From positions 1 to 64,000 of the forward strand of contig ONUH01000006.1 of NCBI GenBank assembly GCA_900321035.1: DNA of 64,000 nucleotides. Reading direction: 5' to 3'. This stretch comes from an uncultured Selenomonadales bacterium (GTDB lineage: Bacteria; Bacillota; Negativicutes; Selenomonadales; Selenomonadaceae). The notes under the pieces are model-generated. The model was not told the origin of the DNA, searched no databases, and saw only the letters and a program-made list of their open reading frames with translations. Positions 47,283-56,356 of the stretch are shown here, in pieces. Position 1 is the first letter of the stretch; each line of letters starts with the position of its first letter. A program made the position numbers and the translations under genes.

Positions 47283-48377
47283 GTGGAAAAACGGGAAAGC
47301 TTATGGGAAGCCTACCTCCGGCGGGGATTGAGCCGCCGCAGCTTCATCAAAGGGTGCGTCGCATTGACGAGCCTGATGGGGCTTTCGACAGACATGGTCT
47401 CGAAAGTTGTGGAGGCGGCGGAGAAGAAACCGCTTCCGGTCGTGATTTGGCTGCACGGCCATGAATGCACGGGCTGCGACGAAGCCTTTATCCGCTCCGC
47501 GTCGCCGCTGGCGTCCGACCTTGTGCTTTCGAGCATCGCGCTCGAGTACGATCATCTTTTGAGCGCGGCCTGCGGCGAGCCCTTTGAGCGTCATTTGGAG
47601 GAAACGATAAAGAAATATTGGGGCAATTACATTTTGGCGGTAGAGGGCGCGGTCTCGACGACGGACAACGGCGTTTACTGCATGTCCGGCGGCAAGCCCT
47701 TCGTCGATACGTTCCAGCGCGTCGCCAAGGGCGCGATGGCGATCATCGCTTACGGCACCTGCGCGGTGTCGGGCGGCATCCAGGGCGCGAAGCCGAATCC
47801 GACCGGCTCCAGCGGCGTCGGCCATTACACCGGCACGAAGCCCATCGTGAACGTCCCGGGCTGCCCGCCGATTCCCGAGGTCATGACCGGCGTGGTCATG
47901 CACGTGGCCCTGTTCGGCAAGCTGCCGCCGCTTGACAGCGAGAACCGCCCGAAGCAGTTCTTCGGCAACCGCATCCACGACACCTGCTATCGCCGCCCGT
48001 TCTTTGACGCGGGTATGTTCGCGGACCGTTACGACGACGCGGGCGCGAAGGCGGGCTGGTGCCTTTACCGCCTCGGCTGCCGGGGGCCGGAGACTTACGC
48101 CTCCTGCGGCAACCTGCGCTGGTATCAGGGCATGAGTTATCCGATTCAGTCGGGCGCGGCCTGCATAGGCTGCGCGAACAGCAATTTCTGGGATTCCGGC
48201 GCATCCTTCTCGGAGCGTCTGCCGAAATACGGCCCGCTGGGCGACGTGGACACCATCGGCGCGGGCCTCGCTATCGCCTCGACGGCGGGCGTCGCTCTCC
48301 ACGGCGCGATGAGCGTCATCCAAAAGCAAAAGCGCGCAGCCGAAGAAGCCGAAGCAGAGGGAGGAGCGCATAAATGA
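47283..48377 (+). CDS. hyaA: [NiFe]-hydrogenase small subunit with Tat signal
   Basis: The small subunit carries the Fe-S relay of a membrane-bound uptake hydrogenase. A twin-arginine signal (LSRRSFIKGCVALTSLMGLS) directs export of the folded complex. Cluster ligands: HECTGCDE, GTCAVSGG and PGCPPIP (proximal), then Cys and His residues in HDTCYRRPFFDAGMFADRYD, GWCLYRLGCRGPETYASC and CIGCANSNFWD. The proximal site has Gly where O2-tolerant enzymes have two extra Cys, so a standard oxygen-sensitive type is expected. GTG at 47283 follows AGGGGGAAG; ATGs at 47262 and 47229 are less supported. It overlaps hyaB by 4 nt. Confidence 0.95.
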   Translation: MEKRESLWEAYLRRGLSRRSFIKGCVALTSLMGLSTDMVSKVVEAAEKKPLPVVIWLHGHECTGCDEAFIRSASPLASDLVLSSIALEYDHLLSAACGEPFERHLEETIKKYWGNYILAVEGAVSTTDNGVYCMSGGKPFVDTFQRVAKGAMAIIAYGTCAVSGGIQGAKPNPTGSSGVGHYTGTKPIVNVPGCPPIPEVMTGVVMHVALFGKLPPLDSENRPKQFFGNRIHDTCYRRPFFDAGMFADRYDDAGAKAGWCLYRLGCRGPETYASCGNLRWYQGMSYPIQSGAACIGCANSNFWDSGASFSERLPKYGPLGDVDTIGAGLAIASTAGVALHGAMSVIQKQKRAAEEAEAEGGAHK

Positions 48378-50290
48378 AACATGTAACGATTGATCCGGTC
48401 ACGCGCATCGAGGGACATCTGCGCGTGGAAATGACGGTGGACGAAGGCAGCGGCAAGGTCACGGACGCACTTTCCAGCGGCACGGCCTGGCGCGGCCTCG
48501 AACTCATCATGAACGGCCGCGACCCCCGGGACGCCTGGGCGTATATCCAGCGCATCTGCGGCGTCTGCACGACGGCCCACGCGCTGGCGTCGGTGCGTGC
48601 CGTCGAGGACGCGCTCGGCATCAAGATTCCGAAGAACGCCAATTATATCCGCAATATCATGGCGGCGTCGCTGACGGTGCAGGACCATATCGTCCATTTC
48701 TACCACCTGCACGCCCTCGACTGGGTCAGCCCCGTCGAGGCGCTGAAGGCCGACCCCGCGGCGACGGCGAACCTGCAAAACACGGTGCTGAACGCCTACC
48801 AGCTCCCCTTCCGCGCGCCGAACACCTCAGACACCGAGGCGTACCCGAAAGCGTTCCCGGAAGCGACGCCCGCTTATTTCAAGGCCATCAAGGACAAGGT
48901 GCAGGCAATCGTCCAGAGCGGGCAGCTCGGCATCTTCGCCGCCCAATGGTGGGACCATCCCGACTATCAGCTTTTGCCGCCTGAGGTTCACTTGATGGCG
49001 GTGGCGCATTACTTGGAAATGCTCGACAAGCAGCGTGAGCTCGTCACGCCCCACGTCGTTTTCGGCGGCAAGAACCCGCACCCGCACTACATCGTCGGCG
49101 GCATGCCCTGCTCGATTTCCCTCGAGGACGGCAACGCCCCGGTGAACACGGCGCGTCTCGCCATCGTCGACCGGGCGATCAATCTTGCCCGCACCCTTTC
49201 CAACACCTTCTATCTGCCCGACCTGCTCGCCATCGGTCATCTGTATGTCCAAAAGGGCATGACGGACGGCGGCGGTCTCGCGAAGACGCGGGTACTGGGC
49301 TTCGGCGCGTACCCGATGGACGCATACTCCGGCACGGCGAACGGCGATTTCTTCCGTCAGTGCCTGATCCGCTGCAACGGCGTCGTCGAGAATTTCGGCG
49401 CGGGCGCGGCGCAGGCGAAATTCACCCCGCTGACGGCGGAAGACCTCAGCAACCCCGAAGCCTTCAACGAAGGCGTCGCGCACGCCTGGTACGAATATCC
49501 GGGGGCGAAAGCGGACAAGGCGCTCCATCCTTGGGACGGCGTCACCGAAGCAAAATTCACCGCGCCGAAGGTCGGCACGCCCACCGACTGGAAGGAGCTC
49601 GACGAGAAGAGCAAGTATTCGTGGCTCAAGACGCCGAAATGGCACGGTAAGCTCTGCGAAGTCGGACCGCTGGCGCGCTATATCATTATCTACACCCGCG
49701 CCCAGCAGGGCATGCTGCCTGACCCGACATGGGCGGAAAAAATGATGATCGATCAAATCGACGCCGTGTCGAAGGTGCTGAACCTGCCGCCTCACGTTTG
49801 GCTGCCGACGATGGTTGGCCGTACCGCGGCCCGCGCGCTCGACGCGCAGCTCAACGCGGAAATCGCGAAATTCTTCTTCGACCAGCTCATCGCCAACCTC
49901 AAAGCCGGCGACACGCAGGTCGCGAACATGGCGAAATGGGAGCCTTCCGAATGGCCGAAAATGGCGAAGGGCGTCGGCCTCTACGAAGCGCCGCGCGGCG
50001 CGCTCAGCCACTGGGTAAACATTGAGAGCGGCTCCATCACGAATTACCAGTGCATCGTGCCGACGACGTGGAACGCCTGCCCGCGCGACGATAAGGCGGG
50101 GCACGGCGCCTACGAGGCGGCGATGATGGACACCCGGGTCAAGGTGCCCGACAAGCCGCTGGAAATCGCCAAGGTCGTCCGCTCCTTCGACCCGTGCATG
50201 GCGTGCGCGACGCACATTTACAACCCTGAGGGCGAAAAGCTCCGGGTCGTCACCACCGATCCCTACACGGGAACCCGCGTCGAATCGTGA
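48374..50290 (+). CDS. hyaB: [NiFe]-hydrogenase large subunit
   Basis: The 638-residue catalytic subunit holds the Ni-Fe(CN)2CO site. The N-terminal ligand pair is in RICGVCTTAH (about residues 56-65) and the C-terminal pair in DPCMACATH (about 606-614). A tail of 24 residues follows this His; it should be removed by the HyaD-type protease (369-935) after nickel insertion. GHLRVEMTVDEGSGKV near the start is typical. The group fits membrane-bound H2-uptake hydrogenases (group 1). It is encoded in the order small-large-cytochrome, and the start overlaps hyaA (ATGA). Confidence 0.97.
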   Translation: MKHVTIDPVTRIEGHLRVEMTVDEGSGKVTDALSSGTAWRGLELIMNGRDPRDAWAYIQRICGVCTTAHALASVRAVEDALGIKIPKNANYIRNIMAASLTVQDHIVHFYHLHALDWVSPVEALKADPAATANLQNTVLNAYQLPFRAPNTSDTEAYPKAFPEATPAYFKAIKDKVQAIVQSGQLGIFAAQWWDHPDYQLLPPEVHLMAVAHYLEMLDKQRELVTPHVVFGGKNPHPHYIVGGMPCSISLEDGNAPVNTARLAIVDRAINLARTLSNTFYLPDLLAIGHLYVQKGMTDGGGLAKTRVLGFGAYPMDAYSGTANGDFFRQCLIRCNGVVENFGAGAAQAKFTPLTAEDLSNPEAFNEGVAHAWYEYPGAKADKALHPWDGVTEAKFTAPKVGTPTDWKELDEKSKYSWLKTPKWHGKLCEVGPLARYIIIYTRAQQGMLPDPTWAEKMMIDQIDAVSKVLNLPPHVWLPTMVGRTAARALDAQLNAEIAKFFFDQLIANLKAGDTQVANMAKWEPSEWPKMAKGVGLYEAPRGALSHWVNIESGSITNYQCIVPTTWNACPRDDKAGHGAYEAAMMDTRVKVPDKPLEIAKVVRSFDPCMACATHIYNPEGEKLRVVTTDPYTGTRVES

Positions 50291-50302
50291 GGAGGGATTC
50301 GC

Positions 50303-51016
50303 ATGCAACATGACAACATGAAGATCCAAAAACGACGGGAATACTACCTGTTCAGCCCGTGGCTCCGCATCTTCCACTGGGTCATGGTGGACTCGATCAT
50401 CGTGCTTTTCGTGACGGGCATCCTGATCGGCAAGCCGCTCGAGATCATGGCTTTGGAGCCGACGCAGACCAGCATGCTGATGAACTGGGTGCGAAACATC
50501 CACTTCCTCGCGGCCTATGCGTTTTGCGCATCCTTTATCCTGCGCATCTACGGCTTCATCACCAACAAGGGCGACCGCCTTTTCCCGCGCTTTTGGGAAG
50601 GACGTTTCTACGCCGACACCATCGACGTCGCGCTCCACTATATGCTGCTGAAGCGGTTTCACCGTTCGTACCTTAGAAATCCTTTGGCGCGCATGTCCTA
50701 CGCCGGACTTTATGTGCTGGTCGCGATCGAGGTTTTAACCGGCTTCGCGATGTACTATATGACGAACCCCGACGGAATCGGTGCGTCGCTCTTCGGCTGG
50801 GTGAACGTCTGGCTCGGCGGCGAGATGATGACGCACCTCGTCCATCATTACACCGCATGGGCAATCGTCCTGTTCACCTCCGGCCACCTTTACATGGTCA
50901 CGAGAGCGGAGTTTATGGAAGGCGAGAGCGAAGTCTCCAGCATGTTCTCCGGCTCGAAGCTGTTGGAGCACGTTCCGGTGGACGCTTCCGACGTTGACGT
51001 CACGGAAAAAGTATAA
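50303..51016 (+). CDS. hyaC: Ni/Fe-hydrogenase b-type cytochrome subunit
   Basis: The 237-residue protein is a four-helix di-haem cytochrome b that anchors HyaAB and sends electrons to quinone. SPWLRIFHWVMVDSIIVLFV, IHFLAAYAFCASFILRIYG, MSYAGLYVLVAIEVLTGFAM and HHYTAWAIVLFTSGHLYMV are the helices, with His residues in helices 1, 2 and 4 as expected for haem ligation. It ends the hyaABC operon, 12 nt after hyaB with GAGGAGGG upstream; a terminator follows. Confidence 0.95.
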   Translation: MQHDNMKIQKRREYYLFSPWLRIFHWVMVDSIIVLFVTGILIGKPLEIMALEPTQTSMLMNWVRNIHFLAAYAFCASFILRIYGFITNKGDRLFPRFWEGRFYADTIDVALHYMLLKRFHRSYLRNPLARMSYAGLYVLVAIEVLTGFAMYYMTNPDGIGASLFGWVNVWLGGEMMTHLVHHYTAWAIVLFTSGHLYMVTRAEFMEGESEVSSMFSGSKLLEHVPVDASDVDVTEKV

Positions 51017-51023
51017 CGACGAC

Positions 51024-51060
51024 AAAGACGCTTTCCGCAAAAACGCGGAAGCGTCTTTTC
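51024..51060 (+). terminator. Terminator after hyaABC
   Basis: AAAGACGCTTTCCGC / GCGGAAGCGTCTTT stem with a short A-rich loop and TTTTC. Confidence 0.85.
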
Positions 51061-51138
51061 TTTTCCTATTTTCTTTCTGTCGCATTCCTGCTATTATATA
51101 GGAGTAATACATTCCCTATATCGAAAGGACGATACCCT

Positions 51139-52191
51139 ATGCCAGATTCCCTATACGGCGGGCGCAGACCGCAGCTCTTGGCTGTAGACGACGACAACAT
51201 GAATCTGATGATGATTTCACGGGCGTTCAAAGACGAAGCGGACGTGGCGACCGCTCCCTCCGGCCCGGAAGCCATCTCGTGGCTGGCTTCCAATGAAGCC
51301 GACCTCATCATGCTTGATTTTCGCATGCCCGTCATGGATGGGTTCGACGTACTGCGCGTATTGAAAAACAACCCGAAGACCGCCGACATTCCGGTCATCA
51401 TGCTGACCGGCGATATCAGCGTAGAGTTGGAAGCAAAGGGCTTCGTCGCGGGCGCCACCGATTTCGTACGCAAGCCGTTCATCCCCGACGTCATGCGCCA
51501 GCGCGTGCGGCGCGTGCTCCGTTATGAATATCTGCAGGACCATCTGGAACACGAAGTCCAGCGACAGACCGCTCTCGCGGAAAAACGGCTGGAAGACAGC
51601 CAGGAACTGTTCAGGGAAATGGCCGTCGCCCTCGCCAAGACCATCGACGCCAAGGACGCCTACACCCACGGCCATTCCGAACGCGTCGCGACTTACGCGC
51701 GCATGCTCGCGAAACAGGCCGGGGACGATGAAGAGGCACAGGAACGAATCTATTACATGGGCCTTCTGCACGACATCGGAAAGATCGGCGTCGCCGGAAC
51801 CATCATCAATAAGACCAGCCGACTGGACGACGATGAATTCCATTCCATCCAGTCCCACACCATTATCGGCTCCGAGATCCTGAGCACGATCAGCCAATTT
51901 CCGGACCTCTCCATCGGCGCCCGCTCCCACCATGAGCGTTACGACGGCAAAGGCTACCCGGACAAGCTGGCGGGCGAAGCGATTCCCCGCCCGGCTCGGA
52001 TTATCGCCGTCGCCGACACTTACGACGCCATGACCTCCAGCCGCAGCTACCGAAAGGGACTGCCGCAGGACGTCGCCCGCGCCGAGATTGAGAAAGGGAA
52101 AGGCACGCAGTTCGATCCCGAATTTGCAGACCTGATGATCACGCTGATCGACAACGACAAGGATTTCACCATGCGCAGCCATGAAGAATAG
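51139..52191 (+). CDS. Response regulator with HD-GYP domain (probable c-di-GMP phosphodiesterase)
   Basis: The 350-residue protein has an N-terminal receiver (LLAVDDDNMNLMMI, LIMLDFRMPVMDGFD, VIMLTGD, FVRKPF), a coiled-coil link (LEHEVQRQTALAEKRLEDSQ), and an HD-GYP domain. AYTHGHSERVATYA, GLLHDIGKIGV, HHERYDGKGYPDKLAG and ARIIAVADTYDAMTSSRSYR carry the metal and GYP residues. This layout degrades c-di-GMP in response to phosphorylation. The cognate kinase is not adjacent; the hybrid kinase at 16324 is one candidate. metF follows 14 nt downstream. Confidence 0.95.
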   Translation: MPDSLYGGRRPQLLAVDDDNMNLMMISRAFKDEADVATAPSGPEAISWLASNEADLIMLDFRMPVMDGFDVLRVLKNNPKTADIPVIMLTGDISVELEAKGFVAGATDFVRKPFIPDVMRQRVRRVLRYEYLQDHLEHEVQRQTALAEKRLEDSQELFREMAVALAKTIDAKDAYTHGHSERVATYARMLAKQAGDDEEAQERIYYMGLLHDIGKIGVAGTIINKTSRLDDDEFHSIQSHTIIGSEILSTISQFPDLSIGARSHHERYDGKGYPDKLAGEAIPRPARIIAVADTYDAMTSSRSYRKGLPQDVARAEIEKGKGTQFDPEFADLMITLIDNDKDFTMRSHEE

Positions 52192-52205
52192 AAAGGAGCT
52201 TTCCC

Positions 52206-53072
52206 ATGCCTACGAACGAGGAACGGCAACGCGCCATCTTTTCTTTTGAAATCTTCCCGCCGAAACGGGACATGCCCATCGACACCGTCTATCGCACCCT
52301 CGACGAGCTGACGGACCTCGCGCCGGACTTCATCAGCGTCACCTGCGGCGCGGGCGGCTCGGCGGACGGCTCGAACAACCGGACCATCGAAGTCGCCTCG
52401 GCCATACAGAACAAATACCACCGCGAAGGCATCGCGCATCTGCCCTGCATCCATTTCAGCCGCGCCGACGTGATAGCCATGTTGGACAAGCTGGAAGAGA
52501 ACGGCGTGCGGAAAATCCTCGCGCTGCGCGGCGACCGTGTGGAAGGGCTGACGCCAAAAGAGGACTTTCACCACGCCAGCGACCTCGTCGCCTTCATCCG
52601 CGCCCTCACGAAGGACCGCTTCCAGATTTTTGCCGCCTGCTACCCCGAGGGACACACCGAAGCGCCCGACCTCGACACGGATATCCGCAACCTGCGCAAG
52701 AAAGTGGATGCGGGCGTTGACCGCTTGATTTCCCAGCTCTTCTTTGACAACGAATTCTTTTATGAATTCCTGGACAAGGCCCGAGCCGCCGGAATCACCG
52801 TCCCCATCGAAGCGGGCATCATGCCCATCACGAACAAGAAGCAGATCGAGCGCATGGTGACGCTCTGCGGCGCGACGCTGCCGCGAAAATTCCAGCGCGT
52901 GCTGGCGAAATACGAATCCCAGCCGGAAGCCCTGCGGGACGCGGGCATCGCCTTCGCCACCGAGCAGATCGTAGACCTCCTCGCCCACGGCGTGGACGGC
53001 ATCCATCTCTACACCATGAACAATCCCTACATCGCCCGAAAAATCAGCGAGACCGTCCGCACGCTGCTGTAA
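52206..53072 (+). CDS. metF: 5,10-methylenetetrahydrofolate reductase
   Basis: The 288-residue FAD enzyme makes 5-methyl-THF for methionine synthesis or C1 metabolism. FSFEIFPPKRDM near the start holds the catalytic Glu. SVTCGAGGSADGSNNRTIEV, LALRGDR and FFDNEFFYEFLDKARAAG are characteristic. The 14-nt gap to the HD-GYP gene suggests one transcript, an odd pairing. AGGAGC precedes the ATG. Terminator follows. Confidence 0.96.
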   Translation: MPTNEERQRAIFSFEIFPPKRDMPIDTVYRTLDELTDLAPDFISVTCGAGGSADGSNNRTIEVASAIQNKYHREGIAHLPCIHFSRADVIAMLDKLEENGVRKILALRGDRVEGLTPKEDFHHASDLVAFIRALTKDRFQIFAACYPEGHTEAPDLDTDIRNLRKKVDAGVDRLISQLFFDNEFFYEFLDKARAAGITVPIEAGIMPITNKKQIERMVTLCGATLPRKFQRVLAKYESQPEALRDAGIAFATEQIVDLLAHGVDGIHLYTMNNPYIARKISETVRTLL

Positions 53073-53086
53073 TCCCAGACATACGA

Positions 53087-53123
53087 AAAGCGCACGACCT
53101 TTTACAGATCGTGCGCTTTTTCT
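53087..53123. terminator. Bidirectional terminator between metF and the flavodoxin gene
   Basis: AAAAGCGCACGA / TCGTGCGCTTTTT stem with an 11-nt loop. Confidence 0.88.
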
Positions 53124-53129
53124 ATGCCG

Positions 53130-53609
53130 TTATACGCCGAGGCCGCTGACCCAATCGGCCAGCTCCTTCGCCGACGGATTGCCGTTCAGGATCTTGCCCT
53201 CGTGGATTTCCGCTTTCGGCGCGCAAGCCTTCAGTTGCTCCACCGCCTTGCCGAATCCGCTGCCGCCCGACGTCGCGAACAGGATGACTTTCTTGCCCGC
53301 GAAATCATAGCTTTCCATAAACGTGCGGATAATCGCCGGCGCCGTGTACCACCAAATCGGAAACCCGACAAATACCACGTCGTGCCCCGCCACGTCCGCG
53401 TCCTTGTCCGCCAAAGCGGGACGCGAATCCGTGCTCTGCATCTCGACGCTGCTCCGCGACGTTTTATCCTTCCAGTTCAGATCGGCGTCCGTATAAAGCG
53501 TCTCCGGGCGGATCTCGTAAAGGTCGACCCCCACCGCCCCGGCGAGATTCTTAGCGACCTTCGCGGTCACGCCGCTGGCGGAAAAATACGCGACAAGTTT
53601 CTTGCTCAT
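53130..53609 (-). CDS. Flavodoxin-family protein
   Basis: The 159-residue protein is a flavodoxin-like FMN domain. LVAYFSASGVTAKVAKNLA is the phosphate loop, VVFVGFPIWWYTAPAIIRTF the isoalloxazine-contact loop and LFATSGGSGFGKAVEQL the third strand. The Trp-Trp-Tyr pattern and YEIRPETLYTDADLNW resemble the flavodoxin_4/NADPH-dependent group rather than short electron carriers. The start at 53609 follows GGGAGG; a frame six codons longer is possible. It is divergent from no neighbour and monocistronic. Confidence 0.88.
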   Translation of the reverse strand: MSKKLVAYFSASGVTAKVAKNLAGAVGVDLYEIRPETLYTDADLNWKDKTSRSSVEMQSTDSRPALADKDADVAGHDVVFVGFPIWWYTAPAIIRTFMESYDFAGKKVILFATSGGSGFGKAVEQLKACAPKAEIHEGKILNGNPSAKELADWVSGLGV

Positions 53610-53678
53610 AAACATTCCTCCCCGCAAATGATGTTCGCTTGCACTATCATACCACAGACGCGCTCCGCAATCCAGCGT

Positions 53679-54527
53679 TCAGACGCCGCCCCTGATTTCT
53701 CCCGCCGCGCAGCAGAATAGGAACGCCGCTGCATCCATGGCCACGACGGTCGCCCCGACGGGCGTCCCCGCCAGGACGGAAAGCAGGATGCCGGAAAGCG
53801 CGCAGAGGACGGAGAGGACCGCCGAACAGACGGTGACGGAGAAAAAAGTATGGAAGAGCCGCATGGACGAAAGCGCGGGAAAGATGACGAACGCGGAAAT
53901 CAGGAGCGAGCCGACAAGATTCATCGCCAGCACGATGATGACGGCGACGACGACGGCGATGATCAGGTTGTACCGCCCCGCGTTGGTACCGACGGCCCGG
54001 GCGAAGTCCTCGTCAAAGGTGACGGCGAAAATCTTTTGGTAAAACAAGACGAAAATCAGCAGGATGACGACGGACAGCGCGACGGAAAGCCATACCTCCT
54101 GCTTCGTCAGCGTGAGAATGGAGGTGGAGCCGAACAGGGTGCTGCACACGTCGCCGGAGACGTTGGCCGAGGCGGAAAAGAGGTTCATCAATAGATAGCC
54201 GAAGGCCAGCGAGGTGACGGAGATCATCGCGATGGCGGCGTCCCCTTTGATTTTCGCTTCTTTCCCCGCGCGGAGCAGGAGCACGGCGGCGACGAGGGTG
54301 ATCGGCAGCACGACGGTCATCCGGTTCGTCATGCCGAGGACGGCGGCGACGGAAAGCGCGCCGAAGGCCACGTGGGAAAGGCCGTCCCCGATGAAGGAAA
54401 ACCGTTTCAGCACCAGCGTCACGCCCAAGAGCGAGGAGCAAAGGGCGATGAGCACGCCCACGATCACCGCGTACCGCACGAACGGAAACTCCATATACAT
54501 CGCAAGCTTCGCGAATATTTCGTTCAT
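53679..54527 (-). CDS. znuB: Zinc ABC transporter permease
   Basis: The 282-residue membrane protein has eight or so helices of the ABC-3 (zinc/manganese) permease family: YAVIVGVLIALCSSLLGVTL, FSFIGDGLSHVAFGALSVA, GDAAIAMISVTSLAFGYLL and LVGSLLISAFVIFPALSSMR. FIGDGLSHVAFG is a conserved family stretch. The start at 54527 overlaps the znuC stop (ATGA) and has AGGAGGAG upstream; a longer open frame toward 54926 is just the antisense-like extension over znuC. Last gene of zur-znuA-znuC-znuB. Confidence 0.94.
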   Translation of the reverse strand: MNEIFAKLAMYMEFPFVRYAVIVGVLIALCSSLLGVTLVLKRFSFIGDGLSHVAFGALSVAAVLGMTNRMTVVLPITLVAAVLLLRAGKEAKIKGDAAIAMISVTSLAFGYLLMNLFSASANVSGDVCSTLFGSTSILTLTKQEVWLSVALSVVILLIFVLFYQKIFAVTFDEDFARAVGTNAGRYNLIIAVVVAVIIVLAMNLVGSLLISAFVIFPALSSMRLFHTFFSVTVCSAVLSVLCALSGILLSVLAGTPVGATVVAMDAAAFLFCCAAGEIRGGV

Positions 54528-55231
54528 CGCGTCTCCTCCTTCCCGTCCAGGGAAAACGCGCTCTGCCTGTCGCGCAGATATTCGTCCCGCGTGCCGAAGA
54601 ATCGCCGCCGCCCCAAATGCAGGATATGGGTCGCGTAAGGCAGCGCCTCCGTGACGTCGTGGGTAATCATCAGGATCGTGACGCCGGACTGATGCAGTTC
54701 TTCGATAACGCGGTACATATCGGCTGTGACGACGGGGTCGAGGCCGGAGACCGGCTCGTCGAGGAGCAGCAGCTTTTGCGTGGCGCAGAGAGCGCGCGCC
54801 AACAGGACGCGCTGCTGCTGCCCGCCGGAAAGGTCGCGGTAGCAGCGGTCGGCAAGGTCTGCGACGCCCATGCGCTCCATATTGCGCGCCGCCAATTCCT
54901 TTTCCTCCCGATGATAGAAAGGCCAAAGCCCCATGCGCCCCTGACAGCCGGACAGGACGATTTCCCGCACGGAGGCAGGAAAATCCCGCTGCACGTCGGT
55001 TTGCTGGGAAAGGTAGCCTATTTCCCGCTGCCGCAGGCCGTCGCCGAACGCCACGCGTCCGGAAAGGGGCGTATGAAGTCCCAAAATCGTCTTCATCAGC
55101 GTGGACTTGCCCGCGCCGTTCTCGCCGACGACGCAGAGATACATCCCGGCGTCCACGGAGAAGGTCAGGCCTTCGACGATCGTTTCGCCCCCGTAGCCGA
55201 GGGTCAGGTTTTCGCAGACAATTTGCGGCAT
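54524..55231 (-). CDS. znuC: Zinc ABC transporter ATP-binding protein
   Basis: The 235-residue ATPase has the Walker A motif GENGAGKSTLMKTI, Q-loop in LSQQTDVQRDFP, signature LSGGQQQRVLLARAL, Walker B LLLLDEPVSGLDP and the H-loop ILMITHDVTEA. It powers uptake through ZnuB. The ATG abuts the znuA stop with no spacer, and overlaps znuB by 4 nt, so the three transport genes are translationally linked. Confidence 0.95.
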   Translation of the reverse strand: MPQIVCENLTLGYGGETIVEGLTFSVDAGMYLCVVGENGAGKSTLMKTILGLHTPLSGRVAFGDGLRQREIGYLSQQTDVQRDFPASVREIVLSGCQGRMGLWPFYHREEKELAARNMERMGVADLADRCYRDLSGGQQQRVLLARALCATQKLLLLDEPVSGLDPVVTADMYRVIEELHQSGVTILMITHDVTEALPYATHILHLGRRRFFGTRDEYLRDRQSAFSLDGKEETR

Positions 55232-56341
55232 TTATTTCAGCGCTTCCTTCAATACGTCCAGATTCTTCCGCATGACGCCGAGATAGTTTTCTCCGGTGAC
55301 AGGCTTCTCCCCTTTCGTGGACTGCATGGAGTCGAGGGCGAGAATTTTCCGGTCGTGCTTTGCCGTATTGTAGAGAATCGTCTCCGCGACTTTACGGGAG
55401 CCGCCCTCGATGGTGAGAATGGCGGGAAGATTCAACTCGTCCAGCTTCGCCGCCAGAAACGCGATGGTCTCAAAACTCGCTTCGGTCTCGGCGGAGCAGC
55501 CGGGAAAAGCGGCGTAATATTTCAGACCGTAATCGTCGACAAGATAGCGGAACGGGAATCTGTCGCCGAACAACAGCGTCTTTTTCGGGGAGGCGGCGAC
55601 GGCCAGCTCGTATTCTTTATCGACGGCGGCCAGCTTCCCGCGGTACGCTTCGGCGTTCGCCCTGTACGCTTCCGCGTGGGAGGCGTCGGCGCGGACCAGC
55701 GCGTCGGCGATGGCGTTCACGCAGAGCGCGGCGTTTTTCAGCGAGAGCCAGATATGTTCGTCGTATTCTTCGTGATGTTTATGATTGTCGTGTTTATGCT
55801 CGTCGTGTTTATGGTCTTCATGCTTATGCTCGTCGTGTTTGTGGTCGTCATGCTTATGGTCGTCCTTGTCATGGTCATCGTGCTTGTGGCCGTCCTTGTC
55901 GTGGTCATGGTGATGATGCGCCTCCATGCCCTCCACGGCTTCCTCGCGCTTCGCGCGGTCGCCGAGCACGTCCATCAAACGGACGGCGACCATATTCTTA
56001 TTGACGGCCGCTTTGCGGGCGTCCTCCACCCAGGCGTCGGATTCGCCGCCCACATAAATCAACACGTCGCAGGAGGAGAGCTTCATGATGTCCTCCGCCG
56101 TAGGCTGATAACTGTGCATATCCACGCCGTTCCGCAGGAGCAGCGTCAGTTCGGTATCCTTCACCTCGCCGCCCAGGATTTCCTTCGTCCAATCGTAAAG
56201 CGGGTAAATCGTCGTGACAATCTTCAATTTCTTGGGCTCGTCCTTTTTCTCGGGCGCGTTCGCGGTTTGGGACCCGCAGCCGCCTAAAAACGCCGCCAGC
56301 GCCAGCGCGCAAAGCAGCAGGGAAATCAGTTTCTTCATCAT
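55232..56341 (-). CDS. znuA: Zinc-binding lipoprotein ZnuA with a very long His/Asp loop
   Basis: The 369-residue protein is a cluster A-I metal-binding protein. The signal ends in a lipobox (FLGGCGS). IVTTIYPLYDWTKEILGG, GVDMHSYQPTAEDIMKL and EHIWLSLKNAALCVNAI contain metal-ligand His residues, and TIEGGSRKVAETI the last acidic ligand. Between residues about 140 and 197 lies a loop of repeated (D/E)HKH(D/E) units (HKHDDHDKD, HKHDEHKHEDHKH), with over 20 His. Such loops are common in ZnuA but this one is unusually long and regular. Two adjacent ATGs (56341, 56338) are possible starts. Confidence 0.94.
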   Translation of the reverse strand: MMKKLISLLLCALALAAFLGGCGSQTANAPEKKDEPKKLKIVTTIYPLYDWTKEILGGEVKDTELTLLLRNGVDMHSYQPTAEDIMKLSSCDVLIYVGGESDAWVEDARKAAVNKNMVAVRLMDVLGDRAKREEAVEGMEAHHHHDHDKDGHKHDDHDKDDHKHDDHKHDEHKHEDHKHDEHKHDNHKHHEEYDEHIWLSLKNAALCVNAIADALVRADASHAEAYRANAEAYRGKLAAVDKEYELAVAASPKKTLLFGDRFPFRYLVDDYGLKYYAAFPGCSAETEASFETIAFLAAKLDELNLPAILTIEGGSRKVAETILYNTAKHDRKILALDSMQSTKGEKPVTGENYLGVMRKNLDVLKEALK

Positions 56342-56356
56342 AAGACCTCCGTATGG

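Noticed and set aside
53679-54926. ZnuB as a 415-residue protein starting at 54926
   Set aside because: The first 133 residues are an Arg/Ala/Pro-rich off-frame reading of znuC. The ATG at 54527 has a ribosome-binding site and the usual overlap with znuC.
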